Assembly (NCBI RefSeq): GCF_029813785.1
Contig: NZ_JARVKY010000029.1
Span: 32,699 to 96,698 of the forward strand
From: Streptomyces sp. DH41
GTDB taxonomy: Bacteria; Actinomycetota; Actinomycetes; Streptomycetales; Streptomycetaceae
Direction: 5' to 3'
DNA: 64,000 bases
Position numbers and translations under genes: made by a program. Of the stretch, positions 25,638 to 33,686 are shown in pieces. The notes beneath the pieces are model-generated. The model had not been told where the DNA came from, ran no database searches, and worked only from the letters and a program-made list of their open reading frames with translations. The first letter of the stretch is position 1, and each line of letters begins with the position of its first letter.

Positions 25638-26657
25638 TCAGCTCGCCCAGTCCAGGAGGCGGTCCCGGGTCTCGGGGGCGCGGAGGTGCTCCAGGGATGC
25701 CTTCTCCAGCTGACGGACGCGTTCCCGGGTCAGGCCGACGTGCTGTGCCACCTGGTGCAGGGTGCGGGGGCGGCCGTCGTGCAGGCCGTAGCGCAGACTG
25801 AGGATGAGGGCCTCGCGGGGTGCGAGGGTGCCGACGGCCTCCCGCAGTTCCGCCGCGAGCGCCTGGAACTCGGCGACCTCGGGTGCCTGGAGCACCTCGG
25901 TGTCGGGGATGAGGTCGCCGACGACGGTCTCGCCGGTCTCGTCGACCGGGGTGTCCAGGCTGACGGCGTTCCGTCCGACGCGGCGCAGCCAGACGACCTT
26001 CTCCTCGTCGATGCCGCTCTCGGCGGCCACCTCGTCGGCGGTCGGCTCGCGGTCGAGGCTCCCGCGGAGCTTCCGTTCGACCTTGGCGAGCTTCTGCAAC
26101 TGCTCCACGACGTGCACCGGCAGCCGTACGGTGCGCGCGTGCGTCGCCAGGCCCCGCTCGATGGCCTGGCGGATCCACCAGGTGGCGTACGTGGAGAACT
26201 TGAAGCCCTTGGTGTGGTCGAACTTCTCCACGGCCCGGATCAGTCCGAGGTTGCCCTCCTGGATGACGTCCAGGAGGGGCAGCCCGCGGTGGGCGTGGCG
26301 CTTGGCCATCGACACCACGAGCCGCAGATTGGCCCGCACCATGTGGTCCTTGGCGGCCTGGCCGTCGTGTACGGCCTCCTCCAGAACGCGGCGCCGTCCT
26401 GGCGCCGGGGCGGGCTCGCCGGTGTCGGCCGACTCCAGTTCCTCCATGGCCCGGGCACCGGCCTCGATGCGCGTGGCCAGCCGCACCTCGTCCTCGGCGG
26501 TCAGCAGTGGGGTGGCGCTGATCTGGGTCAGGTACTGGCCGAGCAGGTCGGGTTCCTCGTCGGGTTCGGGGATCCGGCTGCGCAGCCGCGCGGTGCGGGT
26601 GGTGGCGCGGCGGTCCTCCCGAGGGCCCGTCGCGGGTGCTCGTGCCTGGGGAGCCAT
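25638..26657 (-). CDS. hrdC: Group 2 (principal-like) RNA polymerase sigma factor, HrdC-like
   Basis: 339 aa sigma-70 protein lacking region 1.1. Region 1.2 is DLLGQYLTQISATPLLT, region 2 contains NLRLVVSMAKRHAHRG and FSTYATWWIRQAIERG (DNA melting and -10 recognition), region 3 VVEQLQKLAKVERKLRG, and region 4.2 TLHQVAQHVGLTRERVRQLE. The N-terminus (RRATTRTARLR, PEPDEEPD) resembles S. coelicolor HrdC by memory and the neighbourhood agrees. HrdC-type factors are dispensable in the lab. The ATG is preceded by AGGAGGAAG. Confidence 0.85.
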   Translation of the reverse strand: MAPQARAPATGPREDRRATTRTARLRSRIPEPDEEPDLLGQYLTQISATPLLTAEDEVRLATRIEAGARAMEELESADTGEPAPAPGRRRVLEEAVHDGQAAKDHMVRANLRLVVSMAKRHAHRGLPLLDVIQEGNLGLIRAVEKFDHTKGFKFSTYATWWIRQAIERGLATHARTVRLPVHVVEQLQKLAKVERKLRGSLDREPTADEVAAESGIDEEKVVWLRRVGRNAVSLDTPVDETGETVVGDLIPDTEVLQAPEVAEFQALAAELREAVGTLAPREALILSLRYGLHDGRPRTLHQVAQHVGLTRERVRQLEKASLEHLRAPETRDRLLDWAS

Positions 26658-26693
26658 GTCGCTTCCTCCTCCGTCCCCCCTCGGGACATCGGG

Positions 26694-27038
26694 TCAGTGC
26701 GGAACGGGGGTGCCCCGTTCGCGCCGCAGTCGGCCGATCACGACCATCAGGTCCGCCGCCGCCAGCAGGGCGAGCGCCGCGCACACGGCGGCGAGGACCA
26801 CCAGGCCGCCGCGTCCGGGACTGTCACCGGGGCCGGTGTCCGCGGCCCACACGCCGAAGAACGCGGCCCCGGCGGCGAAGAGCGGCAGGAAGACGGCCGA
26901 CAGCAGCAGTCGCAGCCGCAGCGGGCTCTGCGCGGTGACCGGTTCGGTTCCGGTGCGCGGGGAGCGGCGGCCGATCATGCCGGACCGCGCACGCGAAGCG
27001 GGTTCCGTGGCCCCGTGGGGGCGGCGTCGGTCGTTCAT
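26694..27038 (-). CDS. DUF6343-like small membrane protein
   Basis: 114 aa with a basic N-terminus, the segment TGTEPVTAQSPLRLRLLLS seen in a short actinobacterial family (I think DUF6343), and two membrane helices (about 46-66 and 78-98). Start ATG is preceded by GGAGGAACGGC. It lies upstream of hrdC by 36 bp on the same strand, so the two may form an operon. Function unknown. Confidence 0.75.
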   Translation of the reverse strand: MNDRRRPHGATEPASRARSGMIGRRSPRTGTEPVTAQSPLRLRLLLSAVFLPLFAAGAAFFGVWAADTGPGDSPGRGGLVVLAAVCAALALLAAADLMVVIGRLRRERGTPVPH

Positions 27039-27118
27039 GCCGTTCCTCCGTGACGGTCGGGGGCGTGACGGTCGGGGCGTCAGTGGCCGGAGGTCTCAGT
27101 GGCCGGTGGCCGGAGGCG
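27039..27118. repeat. Slippage-type repeats between CBS and DUF6343-like genes
   Basis: GTGACGGTCGGGG occurs twice, then TCAGTGGCCGG-type units occur three to four times in 80 bp. Confidence 0.6.
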
Positions 27119-27544
27119 TCAGTGGTCGGGCGGGGCCTCGCTGAGGTCCGCCAGGGCGGAGCGCGGGTCGTCGGTGGCGGCCAGGTCGCCGAGGGTGACC
27201 ACGCCGACCGGGACGCCGCCGTGCTCGACGACCGGAAGCCGGCGGACGGCGTGGCGTCGCATCAGCTCGGCCGCGTGGTCGGTGCTGTCGTCCGGTTCGA
27301 GGGTGACGACGGGCGGTGGGGTGCACACCGAGCCGACCGTCGTGTCGTCGGGGTCGCGGCCGTCTGCGACACCGCGGAGCACGATGTCGCGGTCGGTGAG
27401 CACGCCGAACAGATCCCGGTCGTAGGTCACCAGGACGTCGCCGACGTCCTCCTCGCGCATCAGCCGGGCCGCCCGGGCCACCGTGGTCATGGGCTCGACG
27501 GCCACCGCGGCCGGTGACATCACGTCTCGGACGCGCTGTGTCAT
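27119..27544 (-). CDS. CBS-domain pair protein
   Basis: 141 aa consisting of two CBS domains (about 5-60 and 75-130), which fold as a Bateman module that senses adenine nucleotides. Seen are VRDVMSPAAVAVEP, LFGVLTDRDIVLRG and RRLPVVEHGGVPVGVVTLGD. ATG 27544 has GGGAGG seven bases upstream. A stand-alone regulator of this kind is often linked to stress or dormancy regulons. It precedes the DUF6343-like and hrdC genes in the same direction. Confidence 0.93.
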   Translation of the reverse strand: MTQRVRDVMSPAAVAVEPMTTVARAARLMREEDVGDVLVTYDRDLFGVLTDRDIVLRGVADGRDPDDTTVGSVCTPPPVVTLEPDDSTDHAAELMRRHAVRRLPVVEHGGVPVGVVTLGDLAATDDPRSALADLSEAPPDH

Positions 27545-27572
27545 GGTCACGCCTCCCGGGGTGGGTGCGGAG

Positions 27573-28007
27573 TCAGCCGAGGTCGATCAGGGCCAGGCCG
27601 ATGTCGGGGCGGTGGGTCTTGGCCAGTTCGGCCGGGCTGTCCCGGACGACGACCTCCAGCGTCGGCCAGACCCGGCCGGACAGCAGGTGGCCGCCGCGGG
27701 TGGAGCCGTCCGACAGGCCCAGTACGGCGTGCAGGTGCGGGGTCGGCCCGTCGTCGGCGACGGCGATGTCCCCGATCAGCGACAGCACCTCGCACTGCTC
27801 CTCCACCGGGATGTGCCGGTAGTCCTTGGCCTGCCGGTCGAACCAGCCGACGACCGCCTCCGAGAAGGCGCCCACGGCGGTCACCTGGGACGCCCCGAGC
27901 GACCGGTCACGGGCGAAGGCGGTGAGTTCGGCGAGCGCGTCCTCACCGGGGTCGAGGACCACCACGTACACCGCGGACGGACCGTCCTGCACCTGTTGCC
28001 ACTTCAT
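27573..28007 (-). CDS. PPC (DUF296) domain protein
   Basis: 144 aa protein of the plants-and-prokaryotes-conserved domain. It shows VYVVVLDPGEDALAELTAFA, the VTAVGAFSEAVVGWFD strand pair, and the conserved TPHLHAVLG and GGHLLSG His cluster that binds a metal in bacterial homologues. It may bind DNA or act on a small molecule; the role is unknown. 28 bp upstream of the CBS gene and likely in the same operon. Confidence 0.9.
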   Translation of the reverse strand: MKWQQVQDGPSAVYVVVLDPGEDALAELTAFARDRSLGASQVTAVGAFSEAVVGWFDRQAKDYRHIPVEEQCEVLSLIGDIAVADDGPTPHLHAVLGLSDGSTRGGHLLSGRVWPTLEVVVRDSPAELAKTHRPDIGLALIDLG

Positions 28008-28116
28008 GCGCGGTCGGGTACCCGGCGCGGGCCGGGGCAACCGCCGCGCCGGACCTGCCCGGCCGCCGGGTTCAGCGTGCCGCCGCCAGGTCCTCCTCCA
28101 GCGCCCGGGCCGCCGC

Positions 28117-28308
28117 GTCGTCCACCGCAGGACCGCCCGCAACTCCAACCCGGTGATGGCCACGGCGGCAACGAGGGTGATCGCCCAGGTCACCGAGATC
28201 GTGCCGCCCGGCTCCCTCGACCCCGAGGCCGTGGTGACGCCGGGCATCCACGTCGACCGCGTCGCACGGGCGGCCGCCCGTCGGCTGACCGTCCAAGGAG
28301 CCCGCTGA
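28117..28308 (+). pseudogene. 3' fragment of a 3-oxoacid CoA-transferase subunit A
   Basis: The frame reads RRTARNSNPVMATAA, then VPPGSLDPEAVVTPGIHVDRV, the C-terminal part of the A subunit of succinyl-CoA:3-ketoacid or 3-oxoadipate CoA-transferases. About three quarters of the gene is missing 5' of about 28117. Immediately left, the opposite strand reads DDAAARALEEDLAAAR and a stop, the tail of another truncated gene, so a deletion junction lies near 28117-28130. Its TGA overlaps the ATG of subunit B. Confidence 0.82.
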
Positions 28309-28954
28309 TGAGCGCCCCCGGCCCGCTGACCACCGACGCACTCGCGGCGCGCATCGCCCGGGACATCCCGGACGGCTCCTACGTCAACCTCGGCATCGGG
28401 CAGCCGACCCGCGTCGCGGACCATCTCGACCCGGACGCCGGGATCGGATCGTCCTGCACACCGAGAACGGCATGCTCGGCATGGGGCCCGCCGCCGTGGG
28501 CGGGGAGATCGACCCCGACCTCACCAACGCCGGCAAGGTCCCGGTGACCGAGCTGCCGGGGGCCGCGTACTTCCATCACGCCGACTCGTTCGCGATGATG
28601 CGCGGCGGTCATCTGGACGTGTGTGTGCTCGGGGCGTTCCAGGTGTCCGGGCGGGGCGATCTCGCCAACTGGCACACCGGCGCCCCGGACGCCGTCCCGG
28701 CCGTCGACGGGGCGATGGACCTGGCGATCGGCGCCAGACGGGTCTACGTGATGATGAGGCTGTTCGCCCGCGACGGCTCGCCCGAGCTGGTCCCGCGGTG
28801 CACGTACCCACTCACCGGCACGGCGTGCGTCTCCCGCGTCTGCACGGACCACGGTGTCTTCGCCACCGGCCCCGGCGGGGTGCGGGTGCTGGAGACGTAC
28901 GGGATCACTCCCGAGGAGCTGCGGGAGCGGCTGGCGGTGCCTTTCAGGCATTGA
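28308..28954 (+). pseudogene. CoA-transferase subunit B, frameshifted
   Basis: Begins at ATG 28308 with ARDIPDGSYVNLGIGQPTRV, the N-terminal subunit B motif. At about 28444-28456 (around GGATCGGATCG) the frame shifts and continues as LHTENGMLGMGP, which contains the catalytic Glu (SENG-type), and runs to the stop at 28954 with MRGGHLDVCVLGAFQV and DLANW intact. One added base or two lost bases would restore the frame. Together with the truncated A subunit it is certainly a non-functional operon unless the shift is a sequencing error. Confidence 0.85.
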
Positions 28955-30959
28955 ACGGGCTGAACGGACCACACGGACCGGAGGTGTCGGAGGGGCCGAG
29001 TGCCCGGCGGATCGCGGCGAGCCAGCCGTCGACCGGCCCGAAAGTGAGCAACCCGCTGCCCGCGCCCGCGAGCTCCCCGGCCGCGGGCAGCAGCCGTCCG
29101 TAGGTCCGCTCCAGTGCCGTCCGGTCGCCGAGTTCGACGGCGAGCGCTGCTTCGGCGCAGCACAGGGCCTCGTACAGGAGGTCGGGCGGCGGCTGCGGGA
29201 GGGCCGTCAGTGCCGCCCGGGCCTCGGTGTCACGGCCGTCGGCCAGGAGGGCGAACGGTTCGGCCCAGGGACGGTAGGGCCCCCAGTCCGCGGCCGGGTC
29301 CACCTCCGCCGGGCGTCCGTGGGCCAGGCGCAGGCCGAGCAGGGCGAGGGACAGCAGCCCGCGTTCCAGGCCCGGCATCCCCGCACCGTCCAGCCGCGCG
29401 GCGGCGGACCGGTAGGCGGCCTCGGCGCTGTCGTACGAGCCGCCGGTGGCGGCCCGGCGCAGGGCCCGGTACCACTGGGTGAAGACGGACACGAGCGGCC
29501 GTTCGTGCCGTTCGGCCAGGCGGTCGACGGCGGTGGCGTACTCGTCGGCGGCGGTGAAGTCGCCGAGGGCCGAGCGTGCCTGGATGCGGATCAGATGGCC
29601 GGCGACCTCGTGGTTGACCAGGCCGTGCCGGGTGGCGAGCGCGACGAGTTCGGCGCCGATCGCGTCGCGGCGCGGGGCCAGCCCGGCGGTGGTGCAGGAC
29701 TGCATGAAGGCCCCGTTGAGGGCGAAGGCGAGCAGCGCGGGGTCGTCCAGACGGCGGGCGACACGCACGGCCTCGTCCGCCGCCCGGGGTCCACGCGGGG
29801 ACCGTACGCCCCGGGACTCCAGGGCGACGGTGGCGAGCAGCCGGCAGCGCGCCGCGTCGGCGGTGGCGTCGCCGGGCAGGGCGGTGAGGGTGCGTTCGGC
29901 CGCGGCGACGATCCGCCGGGCCGCCTCGGGGTCGTCGCCTCGGGTCCAGTTGGCGGGGACGTCGTAGGCGCCGATCACCCGGGCCGTCAGTTCCGCGTCG
30001 CCCGTCTCCTCCGCCGCCGCGACCGCGGCCGTACGGTGCTCCCGGGCCGCCTCCAGTCCGCCGCCGCCGGTGACCGCGAGGTTGCGCAGCAGACCGACGG
30101 TCGACTCCAGGCGGGCGTGGGCGCCGGCGGCGACCGCGCGGTCGTACGCCTCGGTCGCGCGGTTCCAGAGCCGGGCCGCCGCCTCCGCGGGTTCGGCGGG
30201 CGGGTCCAGGTCCGGGTCCTGGGCGAGGATGCTCGTCTCCAGACGGCGCAGCCGGGGCCCCGGGTCGACGCCGAGGTGTCCGGCCAGCAGGGCGCGGGCC
30301 CGGCGCAGCACCGCGAGAGCGTCCGCCTGGCGCCCGGTCCGGTAGAGGGCCAGGGCCAGCAGGCGCCAGGCCTCCTCACGCCAGGGGTGCTCGGTGAGGT
30401 GCGCGTCCAGGTCGGGGACCGCCTCGGCGGCACGGCCCAGGTCCACGAGGAGCTCCGCCCGGCGTTCGACCGCGCGCAGCCGCAGTTCGGTGAGCCGGGA
30501 GCGCTCGCCGCGGGCCCAGTCAGCCTCGCCGAACTCCGCGTAGGCGGGACCCCGCCACTGACCCAGCGCCGCTCGGAGGCGGGCCGGGGCCCGCGCGGCC
30601 GGCAGCCGGTCGGCCTCCGCGACGGCCGCCTCGAAGCGCCAGGCGTCCACGGCGTCCGGTGCCGCGCGCAGGACGTAGCCGGGGCCTTCGGTGACCAGCA
30701 GCCGGGCCGGTGCGCGCGGCGGGCGGTCGGGTTCCAGGGCGCGGCGCAGATCGCCGACGAAGGTGCGCACCGCGCCCACGGCCCGTGGCGGCGGCGCGTC
30801 CCACAGGTCCTCGACCAGTCGGGCGACCGGCACGACCCGCCGCCGGGCCAGGAGCAGCCGGGCCAGCACGGCGCGGTGGCGGGGGCCTCTGAGGGCGAGC
30901 ACGTCGCCGTCGCGCTCGGCCGTGACCGGCCCGAGCACACCGAACGTGACCGCTTCCAT
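28944..30959 (-). CDS. BTAD-domain transcriptional regulator (SARP-like, large)
   Basis: 671 aa. An OmpR-type winged-helix DNA-binding domain (residues 1-95, FGVLGPVTAERDGD, then VAVRTFVGDLRRALEP-like VGAVRTFVGDLRRALE) is followed by the BTAD domain (about 100-250, HPWREEAWRLLALALYRTGRQADAL). The remaining 400 residues are TPR-like helices (ATEAYDRAVAAGAHARL); no NB-ARC P-loop is seen. Its 3' end overlaps the CoA-transferase pseudogene by 11 bp on the other strand. Targets unknown; no secondary metabolite cluster is in the window. Confidence 0.9.
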   Translation of the reverse strand: MEAVTFGVLGPVTAERDGDVLALRGPRHRAVLARLLLARRRVVPVARLVEDLWDAPPPRAVGAVRTFVGDLRRALEPDRPPRAPARLLVTEGPGYVLRAAPDAVDAWRFEAAVAEADRLPAARAPARLRAALGQWRGPAYAEFGEADWARGERSRLTELRLRAVERRAELLVDLGRAAEAVPDLDAHLTEHPWREEAWRLLALALYRTGRQADALAVLRRARALLAGHLGVDPGPRLRRLETSILAQDPDLDPPAEPAEAAARLWNRATEAYDRAVAAGAHARLESTVGLLRNLAVTGGGGLEAAREHRTAAVAAAEETGDAELTARVIGAYDVPANWTRGDDPEAARRIVAAAERTLTALPGDATADAARCRLLATVALESRGVRSPRGPRAADEAVRVARRLDDPALLAFALNGAFMQSCTTAGLAPRRDAIGAELVALATRHGLVNHEVAGHLIRIQARSALGDFTAADEYATAVDRLAERHERPLVSVFTQWYRALRRAATGGSYDSAEAAYRSAAARLDGAGMPGLERGLLSLALLGLRLAHGRPAEVDPAADWGPYRPWAEPFALLADGRDTEARAALTALPQPPPDLLYEALCCAEAALAVELGDRTALERTYGRLLPAAGELAGAGSGLLTFGPVDGWLAAIRRALGPSDTSGPCGPFSPFNA

Positions 30960-31074
30960 GTTCCGCCCGCTCCGATCCGCACCGCTGCTCGCCGGTCACC
31001 ACGGTACGCGTGCTGATCGGTTGCTGATTCACGCGCGGGAGGCTCGTAGGCGTCACCAGCACGACATGGAACAC

Positions 31075-31149
31075 GACGTGGACGGAGACGACGTGGACGG
31101 AGACGACGTGAACAGACACGGCGTGGAAGGACACGGCGTGCAACGGACA
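31075..31149. repeat. Five degenerating 15-bp tandem units
   Basis: GACGTGGACGGAGAC (31075-31089) repeats exactly at 31090-31104 and then decays through GACGTGAACAGACAC, GGCGTGGAAGGACAC and GGCGTGCAACGGACA. It fills most of the space between the BTAD regulator and the hydrolase. Confidence 0.85.
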
Positions 31150-31179
31150 CCGCGTGGAGCAGAGAGGCACAGACCTGCC

Positions 31180-32058
31180 ATGACACCGACCATTCCCGAC
31201 TTCACCCACGACCGGGTCACGGTCGCCGACGGGGTCGCCCTGCACGTGGCCGTCGGCGGCTCCGGCAGCCCCGTCGTACTGCTGCACGGCTTCCCGCAGA
31301 CCCATCTGATGTGGCGGCACGTCGCCGCCGACCTCGCGGCCGACCACACGGTCATCTGCCCCGACCTGCGCGGCTACGGCGCCAGCGACAAGCCGGCCGA
31401 CCCGGACGGCACCGCCTACGCCAAGCGGACCATGGCCGCCGACGTCGTCGCCCTCGCCCGGGCCCTCGGGCACGAGCGGTTCGCGCTGGCCGGGCACGAC
31501 CGGGGCGCGCTCGTCGCGGTGCGGGCCGGGCTCGACCATCCGGACGCGGTGACGCACCTGGCCGCGCTGGACGTGCTGCCCACCCTGGACATGTGGGACG
31601 TCCTGCACGGCACCTCGGCGGCCGTGGGCTTCCACCTGTACCTGATGGCGCAGCCGCCCGGGTTGCCGGAGCGGTTGATCGGCGCGGCGCCGGACGCGTT
31701 CTTCGGTCACTTCCTCGACATCTGGACGCGGGACCCGAAGGCCCTGCCCGCCGATGTCCGCGCCGCCTATCTGAAGGCGTCCCGCGAGGCGGTGCCGTCC
31801 ATCGTGGCCGACTACCGGGCCTCGGCCGGCATCGACGTCGCCCACGACCGGGCCGACCTCGACAGCGGCGGCCGGCTGAGGATGCCGGTGTCCGTCCTCC
31901 AGCAGGACTGGGGCGCCGCCCTCGGCTACGACGCCGCGGCGCTGTGGCGGGCCTGGGCCCCGGACCTGCGGCACGAGACCGTCGACTGCGGCCACTTCAT
32001 GGCGGAGGAGGCGCCCGATGAGGTCACCGGGGCTCTGCGGAAGCTGCTGGCGCGGTAG
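31180..32058 (+). CDS. Alpha/beta hydrolase, haloacetate dehalogenase-like
   Basis: 292 aa. The oxyanion region is VVLLHGFPQTHLMWR. The nucleophile elbow is AGHDRGALV with Asp instead of Ser, followed by Arg, as in fluoroacetate dehalogenases and epoxide hydrolases, and the catalytic His is in CGHFMAEE. A cap region (DMWDVLHGTS, FHLYLMAQPPGLPERL) lies between. An acid such as a haloacetate is a likely substrate class, but the exact one is unknown. Start ATG 31180 is preceded by AGAGAGG. Upstream is a tandem repeat and the divergent regulator. Confidence 0.88.
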   Translation: MTPTIPDFTHDRVTVADGVALHVAVGGSGSPVVLLHGFPQTHLMWRHVAADLAADHTVICPDLRGYGASDKPADPDGTAYAKRTMAADVVALARALGHERFALAGHDRGALVAVRAGLDHPDAVTHLAALDVLPTLDMWDVLHGTSAAVGFHLYLMAQPPGLPERLIGAAPDAFFGHFLDIWTRDPKALPADVRAAYLKASREAVPSIVADYRASAGIDVAHDRADLDSGGRLRMPVSVLQQDWGAALGYDAAALWRAWAPDLRHETVDCGHFMAEEAPDEVTGALRKLLAR

Positions 32059-32141
32059 GACGCCCGCCCGCCGTCCGCGTACCTCGCGTACCCGTGTGCC
32101 CGTACACCCGCGTACCCGCGTATCGCCGCTCGTGCCCCGGT

Positions 32142-32160
32142 GTACAACGGCCGGTTGTAC
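32142..32160. promoter_or_regulatory. 19-bp dyad GTACAAC-N5-GTTGTAC
   Basis: Perfect 7-bp arms around GGCCG, 47 bp before the MFS start; a further half site-like GGTTGTTTG lies at 32173-32182. It is a strong operator candidate for the transporter. Confidence 0.65.
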
Positions 32161-32207
32161 GGGGTCCACGGGCGGTTGTTTGATCCGTGGGGCCGCCGCT
32201 CGCTTTG

Positions 32208-33464
32208 ATGTCCGGCGTGTTGATGTCCGGGGTGGCGGGTGGCAGGTCGCTGGGGCGGCGGTTCGGGTGGCTGTGGGCCGCGTACGCCGTCAGCACGTTC
32301 GGCACGCGGCTCGCGTTCGACGCCTTTCCGCTGATCGCGGTCGTGGTGCTGGACGCCGGCCCGGCGCGGGTGGCGGCGCTCGCGGCGGCCGGTCTCGCGG
32401 TGGGCGCGGTGGTGGCGGTGCCGCTGGGTCCGTGGGTGGAGTTCCGGCGCAAGCGGCCGGTGATGGTCGCGACGGACCTGGTCCGGTGCGCGGTGCTGCT
32501 GAGTGTGCCCGTCGCGTACGTGTCCGGCCGGCTCGGTTTCGCCCAGCTGCTGGTGGTGTCGGTCGTGGTGGCCGCGGCCGACATCACGTTCAGGGCCGCC
32601 GCGGGTTCCTGTCTCAAGACACTGGTAGGGCCCGGTGACCTGCTGACCGCTAACGGCCGGTTCGAGGCGACGGCCTGGACCGCGACCATGCTCGGTCCCC
32701 CGGTCGGCGGTGCCGCGATCGGGGTCTTCGGGCCGGTGGTCACGGTGGCGGTCGACGCGGTCAGCCATCTGCTGTCGGCGCTGGGAATCCGCGCGATCGG
32801 CGGTGGGGAGCCGCGCCCCCACCGCACCGGCGCCCCCTCCCGGCTTCGCGCCGGTGAACTGCTGGACGGCTGGCGGTATTTCCTCACCAGCCCGGGTCTG
32901 CGTCCGCTGTTCCTCAACACGGTCCTGGTCAACGGTCTGATCATGGCGACCACGCCGCTGCTCGCCGTCCTCATGCTGGCCGATCTGGGCTTCGCGCCCT
33001 GGCAGTACGGCCTCGCGTTCGCGGTGCCGTGCGCCGGCGGACTGATCGGGTCCAGGATGGCCCAGCCGCTCGTGGCGCGGTTCGGGGAGCACCGCGTGCT
33101 GACCACCAGCGGGGTGCTGCGCGTGTGCTGGCCCGTCGGTCTGGCCTTCGTCCGCCCCGGCGGCGCCGGGCTCGCCCTTGTGATGGCCGTCGAATTCGGG
33201 CTGATCACCTCCATGGGCGTCTTCAATCCGGTGTTCGCCACGCGCAGGCTCGAGCTGACCCCGCCGGACCGGGTCGTCCGCACCCTGTCCGCCTGGTCGG
33301 TCAGCGGGAAACTGACGACCGCGGCGCTGATCGCGGTGTGGGGCCTCCTGGCCGGTCTGACCGGGCCGCGTACGGCGATCGCGCTCGCGGGCGTACTCCT
33401 TCTGGCGACCCCGCTGCTGCTGCCCCGGCACGACCACGCGCGGACCGCTGGAGGGCGTCCCTAG
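32208..33464 (+). CDS. MFS transporter
   Basis: 418 aa, about 12 hydrophobic helices of the MFS_3/enterobactin-exporter-like group. Motif A-like GPWVEFRRKRPVMVATDLVR lies after helix 2, and helices cluster into two halves around the hydrophilic loop PHRTGAPSRLRAGELLDGWR. It exports a small molecule of unknown nature. ATG 32208 is favoured; GTG 32187 and ATG 32223 are alternatives. The TAG stop (33462-33464) is formed at the left end of a MITE-like element, so the coding sequence is intact although the insertion is at its last codon. Confidence 0.92.
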   Translation: MSGVLMSGVAGGRSLGRRFGWLWAAYAVSTFGTRLAFDAFPLIAVVVLDAGPARVAALAAAGLAVGAVVAVPLGPWVEFRRKRPVMVATDLVRCAVLLSVPVAYVSGRLGFAQLLVVSVVVAAADITFRAAAGSCLKTLVGPGDLLTANGRFEATAWTATMLGPPVGGAAIGVFGPVVTVAVDAVSHLLSALGIRAIGGGEPRPHRTGAPSRLRAGELLDGWRYFLTSPGLRPLFLNTVLVNGLIMATTPLLAVLMLADLGFAPWQYGLAFAVPCAGGLIGSRMAQPLVARFGEHRVLTTSGVLRVCWPVGLAFVRPGGAGLALVMAVEFGLITSMGVFNPVFATRRLELTPPDRVVRTLSAWSVSGKLTTAALIAVWGLLAGLTGPRTAIALAGVLLLATPLLLPRHDHARTAGGRP

Positions 33465-33686
33465 GGCCTGTCCGGCGGATCAGGTCGCAGGAAAGGGGCT
33501 GCGCCTGATCAGCGCCGGTGAGCGGGGGCTGGTGCGTCCAGATGCAAGGCGGAGGAGGGCGTCGACGCGATGGGGGTCCCCCCGCGCGAGCGCAGTCGAG
33601 CGTGGGGGAGTCGGCAACCGACGACAACGCCGCAGGTGGGCGTGCCAGCCCCCGCGTCTGCGGCATGATCCGCCGGACAGGCACTA
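33462..33686. mobile_element. 225-bp MITE-like element, copy 1
   Basis: Inverted termini of about 28 bp (TAGGGCCTGTCCGGCGGATC at the left, TAGTGCCTGTCCGGCGGATC at the right read inward), with CTAG repeated on both sides as a likely target duplication. No coding capacity. A second copy of equal length lies at 60347-60571 in the opposite orientation with about 10 differences by eye. The ends overlap the TAG stops of the flanking convergent genes. The mobilising transposase is unknown; an IS5-type remnant exists in the window. Confidence 0.88.

Noticed and set aside
28440..28460. Programmed frameshift in CoA-transferase B
   Set aside because: No slippery heptamer or following pseudoknot is apparent, and the A subunit is already destroyed, so decay or a sequencing error is simpler.
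28944..30959. Cluster-situated SARP, implying a hidden biosynthetic cluster
   Set aside because: No polyketide, peptide or tailoring genes lie within 20 kb; the protein is a large BTAD regulator of unknown target.
31060..31160. CRISPR array
   Set aside because: The 15-bp units are contiguous, without spacers, and degenerate; no cas genes are present.
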